A stretch of 64,000 nucleotides of DNA from Linum tenue. Its lineage: Eukaryota; Streptophyta; Magnoliopsida; Malpighiales; Linaceae. A program made the position numbers and the translations under genes. The stretch covers positions 78,672,547-78,736,546 of the forward strand of contig CAMGYJ010000005.1 of NCBI GenBank assembly GCA_946122785.1, written 5' to 3'. Positions 23,175-34,560 of the stretch are shown one piece after another. Below the pieces are notes generated by a model. That model was not told the origin of the DNA. It made no database searches and was given only the letters and a program-made list of their open reading frames with translations. Numbering within the stretch: the stretch's first letter is position 1; the number at the start of each line of letters is the position of its first letter.

Positions 23175-24103
23175 GGGCAGTTCTACGGTGCCCAGGGCAA
23201 AATCAGGGGTACGGGTAACCGGGGGCAAGGAAAATTACCAAATGCATCACGAAGCGTTTATGGTGACTTCTACGGACTTCAACCTAACTGTACCCGGTTT
23301 AATGATAGCGATTAAGAGGTTCAACCCTATGGATACGACCCGCCGCCCTAACCAATTTCCAGTCTCCCTTCTACGATCCCTCATTCGCCTTGGAGGGTCC
23401 CCTCTAACTCTAAGTTCGAAGTTCGATCATAAGCTGCCTATCAAAGCTGAAATCTCCAACAAAATCATCGTTTCGAAACCCAAATCCTTTTATTATTTGA
23501 TCCACATTCGATTTAGCTCCCTATCCAATCTCAAATCCCCAACATCATCATGTTTCATACGCCAAATCTATGTATCCACATTCGAAGAGAAGATCCCCAT
23601 CCAATATGAAATCCTCACATAATCATCGTTTTGAACCCCAAATCCTTTTATCCACAAATCGACGTTTTGTTCATCGCCATTTTATTTCCGTGCGGAATTT
23701 ACTCGTCTTTCTCTTTCTAACACGATTACGGCGACCATGTCTATTATTGTGTTCATCAAACTTTTCGTTTGCAAAAGAACCCTTGAAAGAGATTTGCTAA
23801 CCCTAGGGTTCATGTCGCTAGTGCTTTGTCATCTTGTCTTAGCGTTATTGTCATTTTCTCGAAACTTCTATCACTCGGTGAAATTAAGGTTTCCTGATAT
23901 GCAGTGTTCGTCTCGCCCAGAGGATTGAGGAAGGAGATGAAGAAGACCTAATTTGATTCGAATCAGATGGAGAGGTCTCCTTAATTTGTGTTTATGTATT
24001 AACGCTGCGTTTAGGACTAATTCTAGTTGGACTGGGTCTGATCATTGATTTTTGCAGGCTTTTAAATAACATTCAAACGTGGGCTTGTACATGGACCCAT
24101 GAC
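23175..24103 (+). repeat. Left arm of a large inverted repeat
   Basis: Inverted relative to 37135-37920. The outermost part (TTCTACGGTGCCCAGGGC) and the inner part (for example TAACACGATTACGGCGACCA, CTAACCCTAGGGTTC, and ATTCAAACGTGGGCTTGTAC up to 24103) are strongly matched. The middle is diverged, with indels. Open frames within it (23122-23622, 23570-23928) look fortuitous. Confidence 0.88.
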
Positions 24104-24599
24104 ACCTAGTTTGTTGATAATAGATACTGAGTTCCGGATTGTCATTAGGTTGGGCCTTTGATAATTGTCTATCTCAGACTCTCAGTGGCGATTCTTTGTT
24201 TTACTTATTTTCATCTGCTTCTGCTTCTAAAATCCTGATCATTCATTGAGTTCACGCAATTTAAACATAATTCTGTGTTCCGTCTTTTTTGGAATTTGGT
24301 AAATGCTAGCGTGTCTCTTTACACATTTAGCGGTACGAGGTAAACTACAATCCGCCCAATTTAACTCTTCATTAATTGAGATCCCATTCCACTCTCTCAC
24401 CGATTTCCCCTCTTTATGCAATGCACTCGTACATAACAAACCTCTTGTAGACTAATTAGAGGCTTGTGGTTGGATACTGAGTGAGGATATTTTTTGAATT
24501 TATGTTTTGAAACGAAAGTTAGAGTTTCACTTTTGAAGTACCTATGTACTTTAGTTGGGCAAGTATTTTCAAAATGTAAAATTTTATCAGCGTATAGGT

Positions 24600-25436
24600 A
24601 TACGATTGTTGTATAAGGTGTTGATGTTAAAGGAAATGGGTACTGACTGCTTAGGGTATTAGGTTGTTGATGGTATAGAGTATATGGTATATGGGTAGGT
24701 TATAAGGTGTTGATGGTTTAGAGCATATGGGATCGATTGGTTAAAGGGTGAGGGTAGGTGTTGTCTTATTTTATCTCGATTATATATTTTCTTTATATTT
24801 GCTTATAAATGCTCATCATGCCTTATTACTAAGACATAATTCGTTATATCTGCTTATAAATGCTTTATATCTGCTTATAAATGCTGATAATTTATTGTTT
24901 GATTTGAACCTGCGTGTTTTTGCTCCGAATGATTTTGTATAAGGTGTTGATGGTTTAGAGTACATGGTATTGGGTTAGTGTATTGATCATCTCCATCCCT
25001 AAAATAAGATATTGTATAAGGTTTTGATGGTTTAGAGTATATGGTATTGGGTTAGTGTATTGATCATCTTCATCCCTAAAATTGAACAACAATTTCTAAA
25101 CGAGGTCCCTACCGCCACATCATCAATTTTAGCAATTCATCACTTAACAATTTCTATTCATCTACATCCCTACATTATGCTAGTAATTGCCAAGGTGGGT
25201 TCCATTTTATATTTCAAAGGAAACACTTATTATAAATTGAAAGTTGGGGATGGAGATAGAAGAAGGTGTTGTTGGTATACAGTATAAGGTCTTGAAGGTT
25301 ATGGACGTATAAGGGAGGAGCAAGGTGTTGATGGTTTAAAGTATATATGTTATTGATTGATTACGGTATAAGCCTATAAGGTGTTGTTATTGTTGTAGAG
25401 TATATGATATTGATTGGTTCGTGTATTAGGGTTTGG
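24600..25436. repeat. Diverged dispersed repeats of an AAGGTGTTGATGGTTTAGAG unit
   Basis: The motif TAAGGTGTTGATGGTTTAGAG followed by TATATGGTATTGGGTTAGTG recurs with changes near 24615, 24705, 24940, 25015, 25324 and 25380, and again near 27789 and 27892. It precedes the telomere-like tract in both copies of the segmental duplication. No gene is recognisable. Confidence 0.7.
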
Positions 25437-25475
25437 TTTAGGGTTTAGGGTTTAGGGTTTAGGGTTTAGGGTTTC
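25437..25475. repeat. Interstitial telomere-like repeat (TTTAGGG)n, copy 1
   Basis: About five uninterrupted TTTAGGG units, the Arabidopsis-type telomere motif. Reverse-complement AAACCCTAA is also the plant telo-box found in promoters. A sister tract is at 27932-27978. Confidence 0.9.
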
Positions 25476-26155
25476 AAGTTAGAATAACATAAACCAGATC
25501 AATAGAGTAATGTTGGTAAACGAAAAAGTTAGTTAATCTACAAATTCAGACTATTTATAAAAGTACATCCCCATTTCCCACCGTCAATTCCTAAACTTTT
25601 CCCTTAATCCGATGGTGAAATACCTTCGATCCTCGTCGCGTGCGTGTCGCCCAATCAGATATTGCCGAGTTCGGAAAGTCGCTTTTGCCCATAACCAATG
25701 ATGGCGTTACCAAGGCCGAGGCAGTGGTAGGGACTGTAATTTTCAGTAAATGTGAAGGGAGGGAAAGTAAAAGTAATTACGAGTCAATCTTTAAATCAGT
25801 GAAGGAGAGTCAATCTGAAAAGAACCCTTTCTTCCATCTTCTCAATATGAGACTCCGAAAACCATCTCCTGCTGCTGTTCGTTCCTCCTCCTCTCAATCC
25901 CTGAAAAGAACCCTTTCTTCCATCTTCTCAATATGAAACTCTGAAAATCAACTCCATCCGCCTCTCGTCCTCCTATCCCATGCTTTATTTTCGGGTGCAG
26001 TGGTAATGATGAGACTGCGTATTATTTTAGATCTCAGTTCCTTTAGTTATGTAATTGTTATGACTGTTAAACTAAATCCTTCGTTGTATTGTTTCTCCTT
26101 TTCTCTCCATGCAGGGTCTTTGTTAGAGGCAAGGAGGGGAGCAATGACAATAAGT

Positions 26156-26262
26156 CACCGTCTGAATATAGCCAGAAGAATCATCACATGTTGTTGCGAT
26201 TCCATAATAGGTGTTGTGGAACCCTACTTCATGTGATGATTCTTCTGCGCCATATTGACGCG
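26156..26262 (+). ncRNA. RNA hairpin candidate (copy 1)
   Basis: Two arms of about 50 nt separated by a small loop: CAGAAGAATCATCACATG in the 5' arm is the exact complement of CATGTGATGATTCTTCTG in the 3' arm. Pairing continues on both sides (CGTC/AATATAGC against CATATTGACG; GATTCCA against TGGAACC). It sits in the second exon-like block after a GCAG acceptor. A MIRNA-like precursor is one reading, but I cannot assign it to a family. A small foldback MITE is the alternative. Confidence 0.4.
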
Positions 26263-26452
26263 TACTTGTTGATCATGCTCCCAAAATGTATACAAGATAG
26301 GAAAGTTGCCATATGTATAATAGGATAAAATAGTTAGGGAAAGTACAGCTTTTTGTTTTTGTTCGACTCTATGTAACATTTGTGTATGTTTGTATACTGT
26401 TTTGTGATTTTTTCTTCTCCTTCTCTCTTCGCTTCCATGGCGGCTTCCAAAA

Positions 26453-26727
26453 GTGTTTGAGATCTTCTAAATATGCGAGGGATCCTCCACTCCCAATAAA
26501 AATACTGTACTTTGTACTATTAGCGTTTGAGATCTTCTAAATCTGCAGGGGATCCTACACTCCCAATAAAAATACTGTACTTTGTACTTTAGCGTTTGAG
26601 ATCTTCTAAAATCTGGAGGGGATCCTACAGTCCCAATAAAAATACTGTACTTTGTACTTTAGCGTTTGAGATCTTCTAAAATCTGGAGGGGATCCTACAG
26701 TCCCAATAAAAATACTGTACTTTATTT
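26453..26727. repeat. 70-bp tandem repeat, about four copies
   Basis: Units starting GTTTGAGATCTTCTAAA begin at 26453, 26524, 26593 and 26663 (spacings 71, 69 and 70) and end in AAAAATACTGTACTTTGTAC. Only a single diverged unit exists in the sister segment near 28850. Confidence 0.93.
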
Positions 26728-27931
26728 GTTGACTACTGACTCCATTTTTAGAAGTCTTTACGATTGGGCCAACCGGATTTTTTGCCGGATTTCGAACTCT
26801 GCTCCTCTGTAGCCACATGCTCTACACATTTAATGAGTGCTCAAAATTAGTGCAAAAAATACGATGTAATAATTGAATAAAAAAAACTAGTTCTCAAGAG
26901 TATTCAACTGAAATGTTGCACATGATTTATTTAGGGTCGTTTGGATGTGGAAATTTTAAAACGTTGAAATTTGTCTGAATTTCAATGTTTTACAAAACCA
27001 AGGAATTGACTTGTGGAAATTGAAAAAAAAACTCACGTTTGGATAAGGTTTAGTTTGTGAGAATTGATGGTATGGAATTTGGAAAAAGAAGTAAGAAAAC
27101 GTGGTAATGTCAAATTACTAGGGGGAGGTGTAGTATTCTCAATTACCATCAAGTGCTTACAAATTGCCATCAAGTGACCATTAATGAGTGCATAAATAAA
27201 ACGACACCGCAAGAGCCAACAGTCTTCTTATATACCAAACGACTCGGCATAGGAGGACTTCCAGTTTCAGTTCAAGTTTCCAACACCGAGCAAATATATG
27301 GTCCCAAATGCCACTTTAGCAACTTTAATCGTTTGGAAGTTGTGATTCTTCAAATTGATGTATTAGGCCAATTAGTGTATTATCATTTGATGTATTGATT
27401 CAATGCATGTATTAGGAAAATACTTTGTTTGGAAGGGCAACGATGAAACAAAAAGTAGGGTAGACAATCCTTCATTAACAATCTCACCTTTTAGTAGAGA
27501 TTTATAATCATTCATTTTGAGTGATTGTTGGTGGGCCCAACAAAAAGGTAATGCATGTATTCTAACTCAAAGTGAACCAAAAAAACGACTTCATCTTATC
27601 ATTACATGTATTTGCTAAATACCTCACTTCAAATCTCAACCTCCAAACGACCCAAGTACTATATATCAATTGTGACCATGGGTCCTACTTAATTTTCGTT
27701 GCAATTCAATATTAATTGGTGAGTGTATTATATTAATTTGAGTGCATCTCTCAACTTGTTTTTTGTCGTTGTTTTATTCGAATTATGTAAGGTGTTGATG
27801 GTTTAGTGTATATGTTATTGATTGGTTCGTGTATTAGGGTTTGGCATTGCCAATTGCTAAAGGTTGGTTTAGCAATGGGATGGAGATGCTCTAAGGTGTT
27901 ATTGTTGTAGAGTATATGGTATTGATTGGTT

Positions 27932-27978
27932 CGGGTTTAGGGTTTAGGGTTTAGGGTTTAGGGTTTAGGGTTTAGGGT
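27932..27978. repeat. Interstitial telomere-like repeat (TTTAGGG)n, copy 2
   Basis: About six TTTAGGG units at the start of copy 2 of the segmental duplication. Confidence 0.9.
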
Positions 27979-28621
27979 TACAATTACATGTACCAAATCT
28001 GTAGATTAATTTTGGTAAACGAAAAGGTTATTTAATCTACAAAGCCAGTCTAAAAGCACATCCCCATCTCCCGCCGTCAATTCCTAAATTTTCGTTTAAT
28101 CCGATGGTGAAAGAGCTTCAATCCTAACCGCGGCGTGTCACCCAATCAGATATGGCCGTTTTCGGAAAGTCGCATTTGCCCCTAACCAGTGCTGACGTTA
28201 CCAAGGCCGAGGCAGCGGTAGGGAGTGTGATTTTCAGTAAATGGGAAGGGCTGGAAAGGCAAAGTAAATTTATGAGCTCATTTATAAATTCTTTAATCAG
28301 AGAGGGAGAGACCATGCTCCGAAACCCAAGAGGCACTCATCTCCTGCTGTTGTCCGTTCCTCCTCTCAAATCCCTGAAAAGACCCCTTTCTCCCATCTTC
28401 TCAACCCCGAAAATCATCCCCATCCGCCTCTTCGTCCTCCTGTCCATGCTTTATTTTCTGGTGCAGTGGTAAAGATGAGACTGCGTATTATTTTAGATCT
28501 CAGTTCCTTTAGTTATGTAATTGTTATGACTGTTAAACTAAATCCTTCGTTGTATTGTTTCTCCTTTTCTCTCCATGCAGGGTCTTTGTTAGAGGCAGGG
28601 AGGGGAGCAATGACAATAAGT

Positions 28622-28728
28622 CGCCGTTTCAATATCGCCTGAAGAATCATCATATGTTGTTGCGATTCCATAATAGGTGTTGTGGAACCCTACGTCATAT
28701 GATGGTTCTTTTGTGCGACATTGACGCG
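28622..28728 (+). ncRNA. RNA hairpin candidate (copy 2)
   Basis: Sister of 26156-26262. The stem core reads GAAGAATCATCATATG against CATATGATGGTTCTT. Relative to copy 1, one C-G pair has become T-A on both strands of the stem, and one pair has become a T-G wobble, so pairing is kept despite change. Confidence 0.4.
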
Positions 28729-29344
28729 TACTTGTTGATCATGCTCCCAAAATATATACAAGAGGGAAAAGTTGCCATATGTATAGTATAAAAGTGGGAG
28801 GAGGGAAAGTAAATTGTTTTGTTTTTCAAGATTTGTACTTTTATTAGTGTTTGAGATCTTAATAATATATTGGTGAGGGATATTTCACTAAATAAACATA
28901 CTGTATTTTATTTCTTGATTACTGCCTCCATTTTCAGAAGTCCTCTGTCGGCGCCCAAATTACATGCCCAAATTACATGTCATAATTTTAGTGGCCAAAA
29001 GTAAGTAAATTTATAAACAAGTAAAAAATCCGATCTAATAATTCAATAAAAAAAAACGAGTGAGAAAAATAATTCAACTGAAATGTTGCACATGATATAT
29101 TTTTAGGGAAAAACCTCCAGGTCGAATTCAATCAAATCCATCCGAACTAAATAAAACGACACCGTAGCAGGCAGTAGTCTTCTTATAAACCAAAGAGACA
29201 CACCGTTAAAATGACACACAAGTAAAACGACACCGCAGATGGCAACAGTCTTCTTATAAATCAAACGACGCCGCTTCAAGCTGATACTGGCAGTCTTCAC
29301 ATAGTCCATTAGTCCTAATCCGAATAGGATAAGGACGTCCATCT

Positions 29345-32119
29345 TCACTCCAAGTTTTCAACAATCCTTAGTTTGCTACTTCTTGTAACAGGCCTCTTCT
29401 GCAAAATCGATAACGACGATTTTAGACGTACACAAATATTGGATGTAACTGCATTGTGTATACACGAACAATTATATCTTATTCTTACCCTAGGTTGCTC
29501 ATAATCGTCGTCATCGTCATTTTCATCATCGTCATTTTCATCATCGTCATTTCCTGACCCAGTACATGTTCTTGCATTATGATTGGTAGAACCGCACTTA
29601 CGGCAATGCTTTTGCCTTCTCTTCTGTACTGTTTCCGACTGATCTTGAGTGGTTGGAGGATCAACATCGTTGTCATCGCCACCGCCACCTTCTTCCGAAA
29701 CACCATCATTCGGGGCATCACCGTTTGAGGTTGGCTTCACATAGCCAACAGGATGTGGGCATCGGGTCCTATAGTGGCCAAATTCCTGGCAATTGCTACA
29801 CTGTCGTGGTTCTCCTTTCTTCCGTTTAGATTTTTTAGCCCCCGAACCTTTAGCTTTGACTTGTAATGGATCCAACAAAATTTCATTCGCCTTCGGCCTA
29901 TTAATGCCGGGTATGTCCACGTTGCCAGTGTCCACCATGTCCAACTGTTCACATAATGATTGAATTCCCTCACGAGCAATCTTGAAGCACTCACTAGATT
30001 TTGCCCCTTTTAACATTAGTTGTAAGCTGTGTTGTTGAATAGTACCATACCTGATTGACACAAGATTTTATACAAAGTGAGTAAAATTAATGTTCACCTA
30101 GCTTCGAACCAATACTAAAAAAAAATAAATTAAAAGTGATAGTCATGGCAAACCTCAATGCGAAAAGTTGCGATTCATCTAGTCTGCCCGGTTCGTCCAA
30201 GCTCTCTAGTGTCTTCGGCTTCTTTGACCATCTTCGACGTACTAGGCCTTCAGGAAGTTCCAGTATGCTCTCTTCTTTCAGTACAAAAATCATATGACGA
30301 CATGGTATTCCCATATAATTGTAGTGATTACAACTACATTCCATTGCAAAGGGTTCAACTGCGTACGTGACTTGAAATACCTTAGCCATGCCAGACACCT
30401 TGACCTTGTACACATGCTCAATTTCCGATCGCTCTGTCTCCAACCTTATGCAACATGCCGACTTTTCAACCTCGTCTCTGAATAAGAAGAATGCGTTCTT
30501 TGTGAAAAACGCCGCTCCACTCTTCTGAAGTGAGACTAAGACATTGCTTGTGATGGTTCGTTCTCGATGAATGGATTCAAAATCAGCATGACGCTCATTC
30601 TCCCTCATATCCCTAGTCCAACGATCAAAGTGAATAAAGAACTCAAGGAGATTTTTATCCTTCTCGATATAGTTGGCAAGTTGAGAGTTCAGTCCTTCAC
30701 ATCTTGATGTTGTACTCAAGCCTGCGAAGAACTTCGAACGCAAATATGCATACCCCCATTCATGTCTTTGGTCAAATAAATTGGAGACCCAATTGTTGTG
30801 CTGAAGGGAGCATTCTTCAACCACTGTTTTCCACTTTTCTTCGAATTCTGAAGGTTCCCAGTCAGCTGACACAAAATGCTTCCATCGGGGCAAAAAAGTT
30901 GGATGATTCTTCACATTTCTGGTTATAGTCTTGTCTATATGCCAGGAACATAGACGATGTGTTGCATCGGGAAATACTTTCTGAATAGCATTACGCATTG
31001 CTCTATCCCCATCTGTAATAACAGTCTTGGGATCTACACCGCCTAGCCTTCTCTTCAAAGCTCCCAACACCCAAATATAATTGTCCTCTCTCTCGTTAGC
31101 CAAGAAAGCACATGCAAATACGCAAGTTTGCGAATGGTGGTTGACACCTTAAAAAGTTCAAACAAAGTTAGATTATGCAAACTTCTAGGGTTATTTTAGC
31201 ATGCTCGGGATAATTCTATGTGTGAAGGAAAAGTACCTGAAAAAATCACGAGAGGCATCTGGTAAATGTTCCTTTTGTAAGTAGCATCGAATGACAGTAA
31301 TTCACCAAAGCATGCATAATCAGCAACAGAAATACTATCGGCCCAGAAAATGTTAATAAGCCGGTCGTCGTCATCCTTCTTTAGTTCAATAACGAAATGC
31401 TCGTCCGCGGTGCATTTAGCTTGCAGGTAGGCTAGGGCTGTTGCGGCATCACCTTCACTGATTTGTTCTTTCCTCTCTTTGTCCACATAATTATATGCAT
31501 CCTTCCTCGTGTACCCCAAATTGTCGTAGCCTCCTGCTTCTGATACGGCCAGATTCACAATTTGAGAAGTTTTCATACCTGCAGCTCTTCTAAAATTTAT
31601 CGCTGCTTTGACTGCATCACTCATACGACGTTTCCCTTTCATGTAGTGTCTATATTCTCTCGGGATCGTTTCATGTGTGTGTACATCATCAAACTGGTGC
31701 ACGTACCACTTCCCATCGACATTGTGTTGTTTAACACGCATCTTGGCTCTGCAGTTAAATCTGGTCTCCCCTCTTGCTTCTCTCTTTCGTTCTGTGCTCT
31801 TCATGCGCCTCTTTCCCTCGCCAGAGCATACATAGTCACGCCATATCATAACTTTGTTCTTATCACGACCAATGTCTGATTTTCTGATGTCGAAGCCTTT
31901 GACTAACCCGTAGTCCATGTAGAAATCATAGGCTTCTTCTGTATCATCGAACTTCATTTTTTTAATATCTTCAGGCTGTAGCAATAAGAGATCGGCGACA
32001 TTATCTTCCTGGGTGGTGTGACTTGTTCCGGCACCAGCGTTTTCTTGGACTCCCTCCGACGTCAATACTAGGACTCCCTCCGACGTCAATGGTGAGTCTG
32101 CCTCCGACGTCATTGTCAC
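29345..32119 (-). CDS. MULE transposase with FAR1 DNA-binding domain (copy B, apparently intact)
   Basis: Deduced exons are 31237-32119, 30154-31147, 29489-30050 and 29345-29398. They total 2493 bp, an uninterrupted 830 aa from MTMTSEADS. Domains: the FAR1 zinc domain (AYDFYMDYGLVKGFDIRK, FNCRAKMRV, VHTHE); the MULE catalytic domain with D in LSFDATYKR, D in VITDGDRAM and E in TSRCEGLN, plus the C/H motif LCSWH; a SWIM finger (ECSCNHYNYMGIPCRHMIF); zinc knuckle CSNCQEFGHYRTRC; a second knuckle CRKCGSTNHNARTC; an acidic Asp-rich tail; and a last exon KRPVTRSSKLRIVENLE. The same intron positions as copy A support the model. Domesticated FAR1/FRS transcription factors share this architecture, but the zinc-knuckle tail, the neighbour ULP gene and the repeat setting favour a transposase. 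It is head to head with ULP B, 558 bp away. Confidence 0.9.
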
Positions 32120-32677
32120 GGCTGGAAAGTTTGGGGAACCAAGGACGTAGATTACACAACCCTACTGGGAATGATGGCCGAATTAATGATTCAACGGGCC
32201 ACTTAATAATTATCCCCATTAATAACACGATTTGTGATATCTTTTATTTTTGGTAGGAACGAGTTGCACTTTCTGTTCTTTATCTTAGTGATTTCTTTAC
32301 CATTTTCACAAATAACGAAAATATTTAAAATGAAAAACCTTTCGTAGTAAAGCCAAACGCCAGCTGACTCTAGGTGTCTACTACGTGTATGGGGAAGGAT
32401 CAAATATTAATATGAGCGAATATTTACTAATACCACTCAATTCTCTATTCAATCGAAGAAAGTATCTTTTTACTTTTAGGTTTAATAACTACCCATGTTT
32501 ATCCCAAGTTCATGTACCTTAGACTAAACCCTAACTATTTTTCCGCGGGAAAAATATGGCGCCACAATTTATCCTAACCTTGTATATATAATTAACCTTC
32601 ATCGGTAGAGCAATGGTTCCATATCCTTCTTTGCCGCGATTTTGAGTACAGAGTAAAGCTTAGATTACAGGCACAAC
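32120..32677. promoter_or_regulatory. Bidirectional intergenic region of element B
   Basis: 558 bp between the divergent start codons of MULE B and ULP B. It must hold both promoters. The part beside the MULE start continues the ACTCCCTCCGACGTCAAT-type direct repeats that also encode the N terminus (LTSEGV repeated). Confidence 0.6.
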
Positions 32678-34560
32678 ATGGAAAATAGGAGACTTACTCG
32701 CTCTTCGTCCAAGCTCGTGGTATGTATAATAGCTCTTTTTACCATTGAAATTCATTCTACTTAATTTATTAATCGCAGGTTCACTGTCATTGTAGGAGAC
32801 AGCCGAATTTGTGACTCCAACAAAGAAACCAAGGATACCCAAAGGCAAAGGTGTAAGCACTCCACCCACTCCTGCTTCAGTCATCGTTTTTATTTCGGAC
32901 GATGAATCTGACTCTGAGGTCACACCAAAGAAGCCAAATGGAAAAAGTATTTGTCTACCTTCTGTTGACAAGGTAATAAAGGTGTCATGTTTGCCATTGA
33001 AGTGTTCTTTGCCGTTATTCCGTCATGACGAATGCATTTCAACTCGTGTTTTTTGTGGCACCTATTCCAGGTTGTTTTGAAGTTTAAGCTACCTACCGCT
33101 ATGGAATACGATGATGAGCAAATCCAGCTTGCTCACTACATATTTTTAGCCCATCTGCCACTTGACGAAGTATTGGTCAAAACCTCCAACAACTCTTGTA
33201 CGAGGAAGTCACTGTGGTCCTTAAGCCCTCGCTCATTCGTAGATGCTGATGTAATCAACGGAACTCCAAATTTTTTTTTTACATGTCCACTATCAATGCT
33301 TTTCTACATAGAATTATTTTATAACAACTCGATAGTATCATGAAGTGTTTTTTGTCCATGTTATATTAGGTTATAACAGCGATGGCCTGCCACTTGACTC
33401 TAGAAGAGTTGTGGACAAATTCCAAGGACGGAAAAGGAGTGTGCTATCTGCCTGCTGAACTACAGGTTGTGTTCCGATTATACTTAATGACAATTTCCTC
33501 TCCCCCAAAAAATTACAACACATGTTTTTTTAACGTGAATCATATTGTGTTGACAAAATTTCAATTGTGCAACTACCACATGGGCAGGAACTAGTGATTT
33601 CATGTGGAATAACACCCAAGATGGCATTAGACCTATACCAATCAAAATTCCTTAGTCGAACCAATATGGTGAACAAGGTAAACTGTTCGTCTTAATAAGT
33701 ATTACATGGTTTGCAGTTTATTTTTTTAATACGTGTTGACAATTTCCGCATATGTAGGTGTGTGTTCCGATGAGAGATAATGGCCATTGGTACTTGGCTG
33801 TCATTAAGTTGGACAAGGAAGAAGTCCATATCTTGGATCCACAACCAAATGAAGACCGCAATTCCTTTCGACTACAATCTGTTCAAACAATGGTAAATAT
33901 GTGACATTGTGCCGTTATAACGCAACAAAATGTAAATAACTCTTTCTAAGTACAAACGTTTCTTAATTTGTACAGATGTGCTTTATGCAAGCCTTGTGGA
34001 AGATTCTCTATCGTGAACAAGGTCCGGGATTGTCGCCACCAAGGATTGCGGAGTTTTCGTACCCAACTCCTTCAATTGTGCAACAACAACTTCATCGGTA
34101 AGTATGCCCATTTTTTTGTGATATTAAACGACGACTTATCAACTTGGTTCTTATCACGCAATGCTTTTATTTTATGTAGGTCTGACAGTGGAGTCTGGGT
34201 ATGCATGTGGATGTATGGCGCAAGCTGGGACTCCTCTTATATTTGGGTAACGACAATTCTAATTCCCATATTAGAAAACCACAATTGATTGTTATTTTTG
34301 AATCATGCGGTAAGCACCATGTTTGTTGATGTTGATAGCCATGCACTCAAGTGAGGAGGATGCAGATCGCTTTGTACCTTGTTCGAGAGCCCATGAACTA
34401 CATAAGGCATATGGTGCTCACGGAAGCAAGAAGAGTTGCACCTCAAGTTGAAGCTGCAGTGGAAGAGTACAAGACAACCCATGAAAAGAGGAAAAAGGAA
34501 AGAGAAGAGCACAAGGAAACCCGGTCAACGAGCCCAAAACAACCTGATTTTGAGTTCTAA
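32678..34560 (+). CDS. Ulp1/C48-type protease-like protein, catalytic Cys replaced by Ser (copy B, intact)
   Basis: Nine deduced exons: 32678-32719, 32796-32972, 33071-33250, 33370-33465, 33588-33677, 33758-33892, 33976-34097, 34180-34246 and 34339-34560. They join in frame to 376 aa (MENRRLTRSSSKLV start). A low-complexity N-terminal linker includes an acidic SDDESDSE patch that looks like a SUMO-interaction or acidic motif. The C48-like domain has His in NGHWYLAVI, Asp in VHILDPQP and Gln in VQQQLHRSDSG. The nucleophile position is Ser (SDSGVWVC), as in copy A. The C terminus is Lys/Glu-rich and probably helical. The intron at D|VITAM is absent from copy A. Function is inferred only: possibly binding of a SUMO-like modifier without cleavage, or an atypical Ser nucleophile. 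Confidence 0.85.

Larger units (their letters stand above)
25437..27290 (+). repeat. Segmental duplication, copy 1
   Basis: Matches 27930-29330 in the same order: telomere-like tract, GGTAAACGAAAA block, TTACCAAGGCCGAGGCAG block, an intron-like segment (GAGACTGCGTATTATTTTAG to CCATGCAG), the hairpin segment, the ATCTTCTAAA block, AACTGAAATGTTGCACATGA and the ACGACACCGCA segment. The layout looks like a transcription unit (promoter, leader exon, intron, second exon) with no clear protein. Copy 1 additionally has an expanded 70-bp repeat and an insertion between about 26940 and 27180. Confidence 0.85.
27930..29330 (+). repeat. Segmental duplication, copy 2
   Basis: Sister of 25437-27290. It ends against the 3' side of the MULE B gene, and its last part contains the ACGACACCG segment twice (near 29155 and 29228). 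The open frames at 28152-28472 and 28555-28791 are not convincing proteins. Confidence 0.85.

Noticed and set aside
23122..23928. Open frames in the left inverted arm
   Set aside because: The frames are not kept in the right arm, start in the AT microsatellite and have no recognisable domain.
26760..26830. tRNA-like segment with GAGTTCGAAATCC on the minus strand
   Set aside because: Only a box B-like motif is convincing. No paired acceptor stem is visible.
26934..27653. A 720-bp MITE with ends GGGTCGTTTGG and CCAAACGACCC
   Set aside because: The ends look like inverted repeats, but the interior contains sequence (about 27190-27290) that is also in the sister segmental copy, so a single clean insertion does not fit. 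No target duplication was found.
25640..28791. Protein-coding gene in the duplicated units
   Set aside because: The frames differ between the two copies and lack a recognisable domain. The hairpin is the better-supported common feature.
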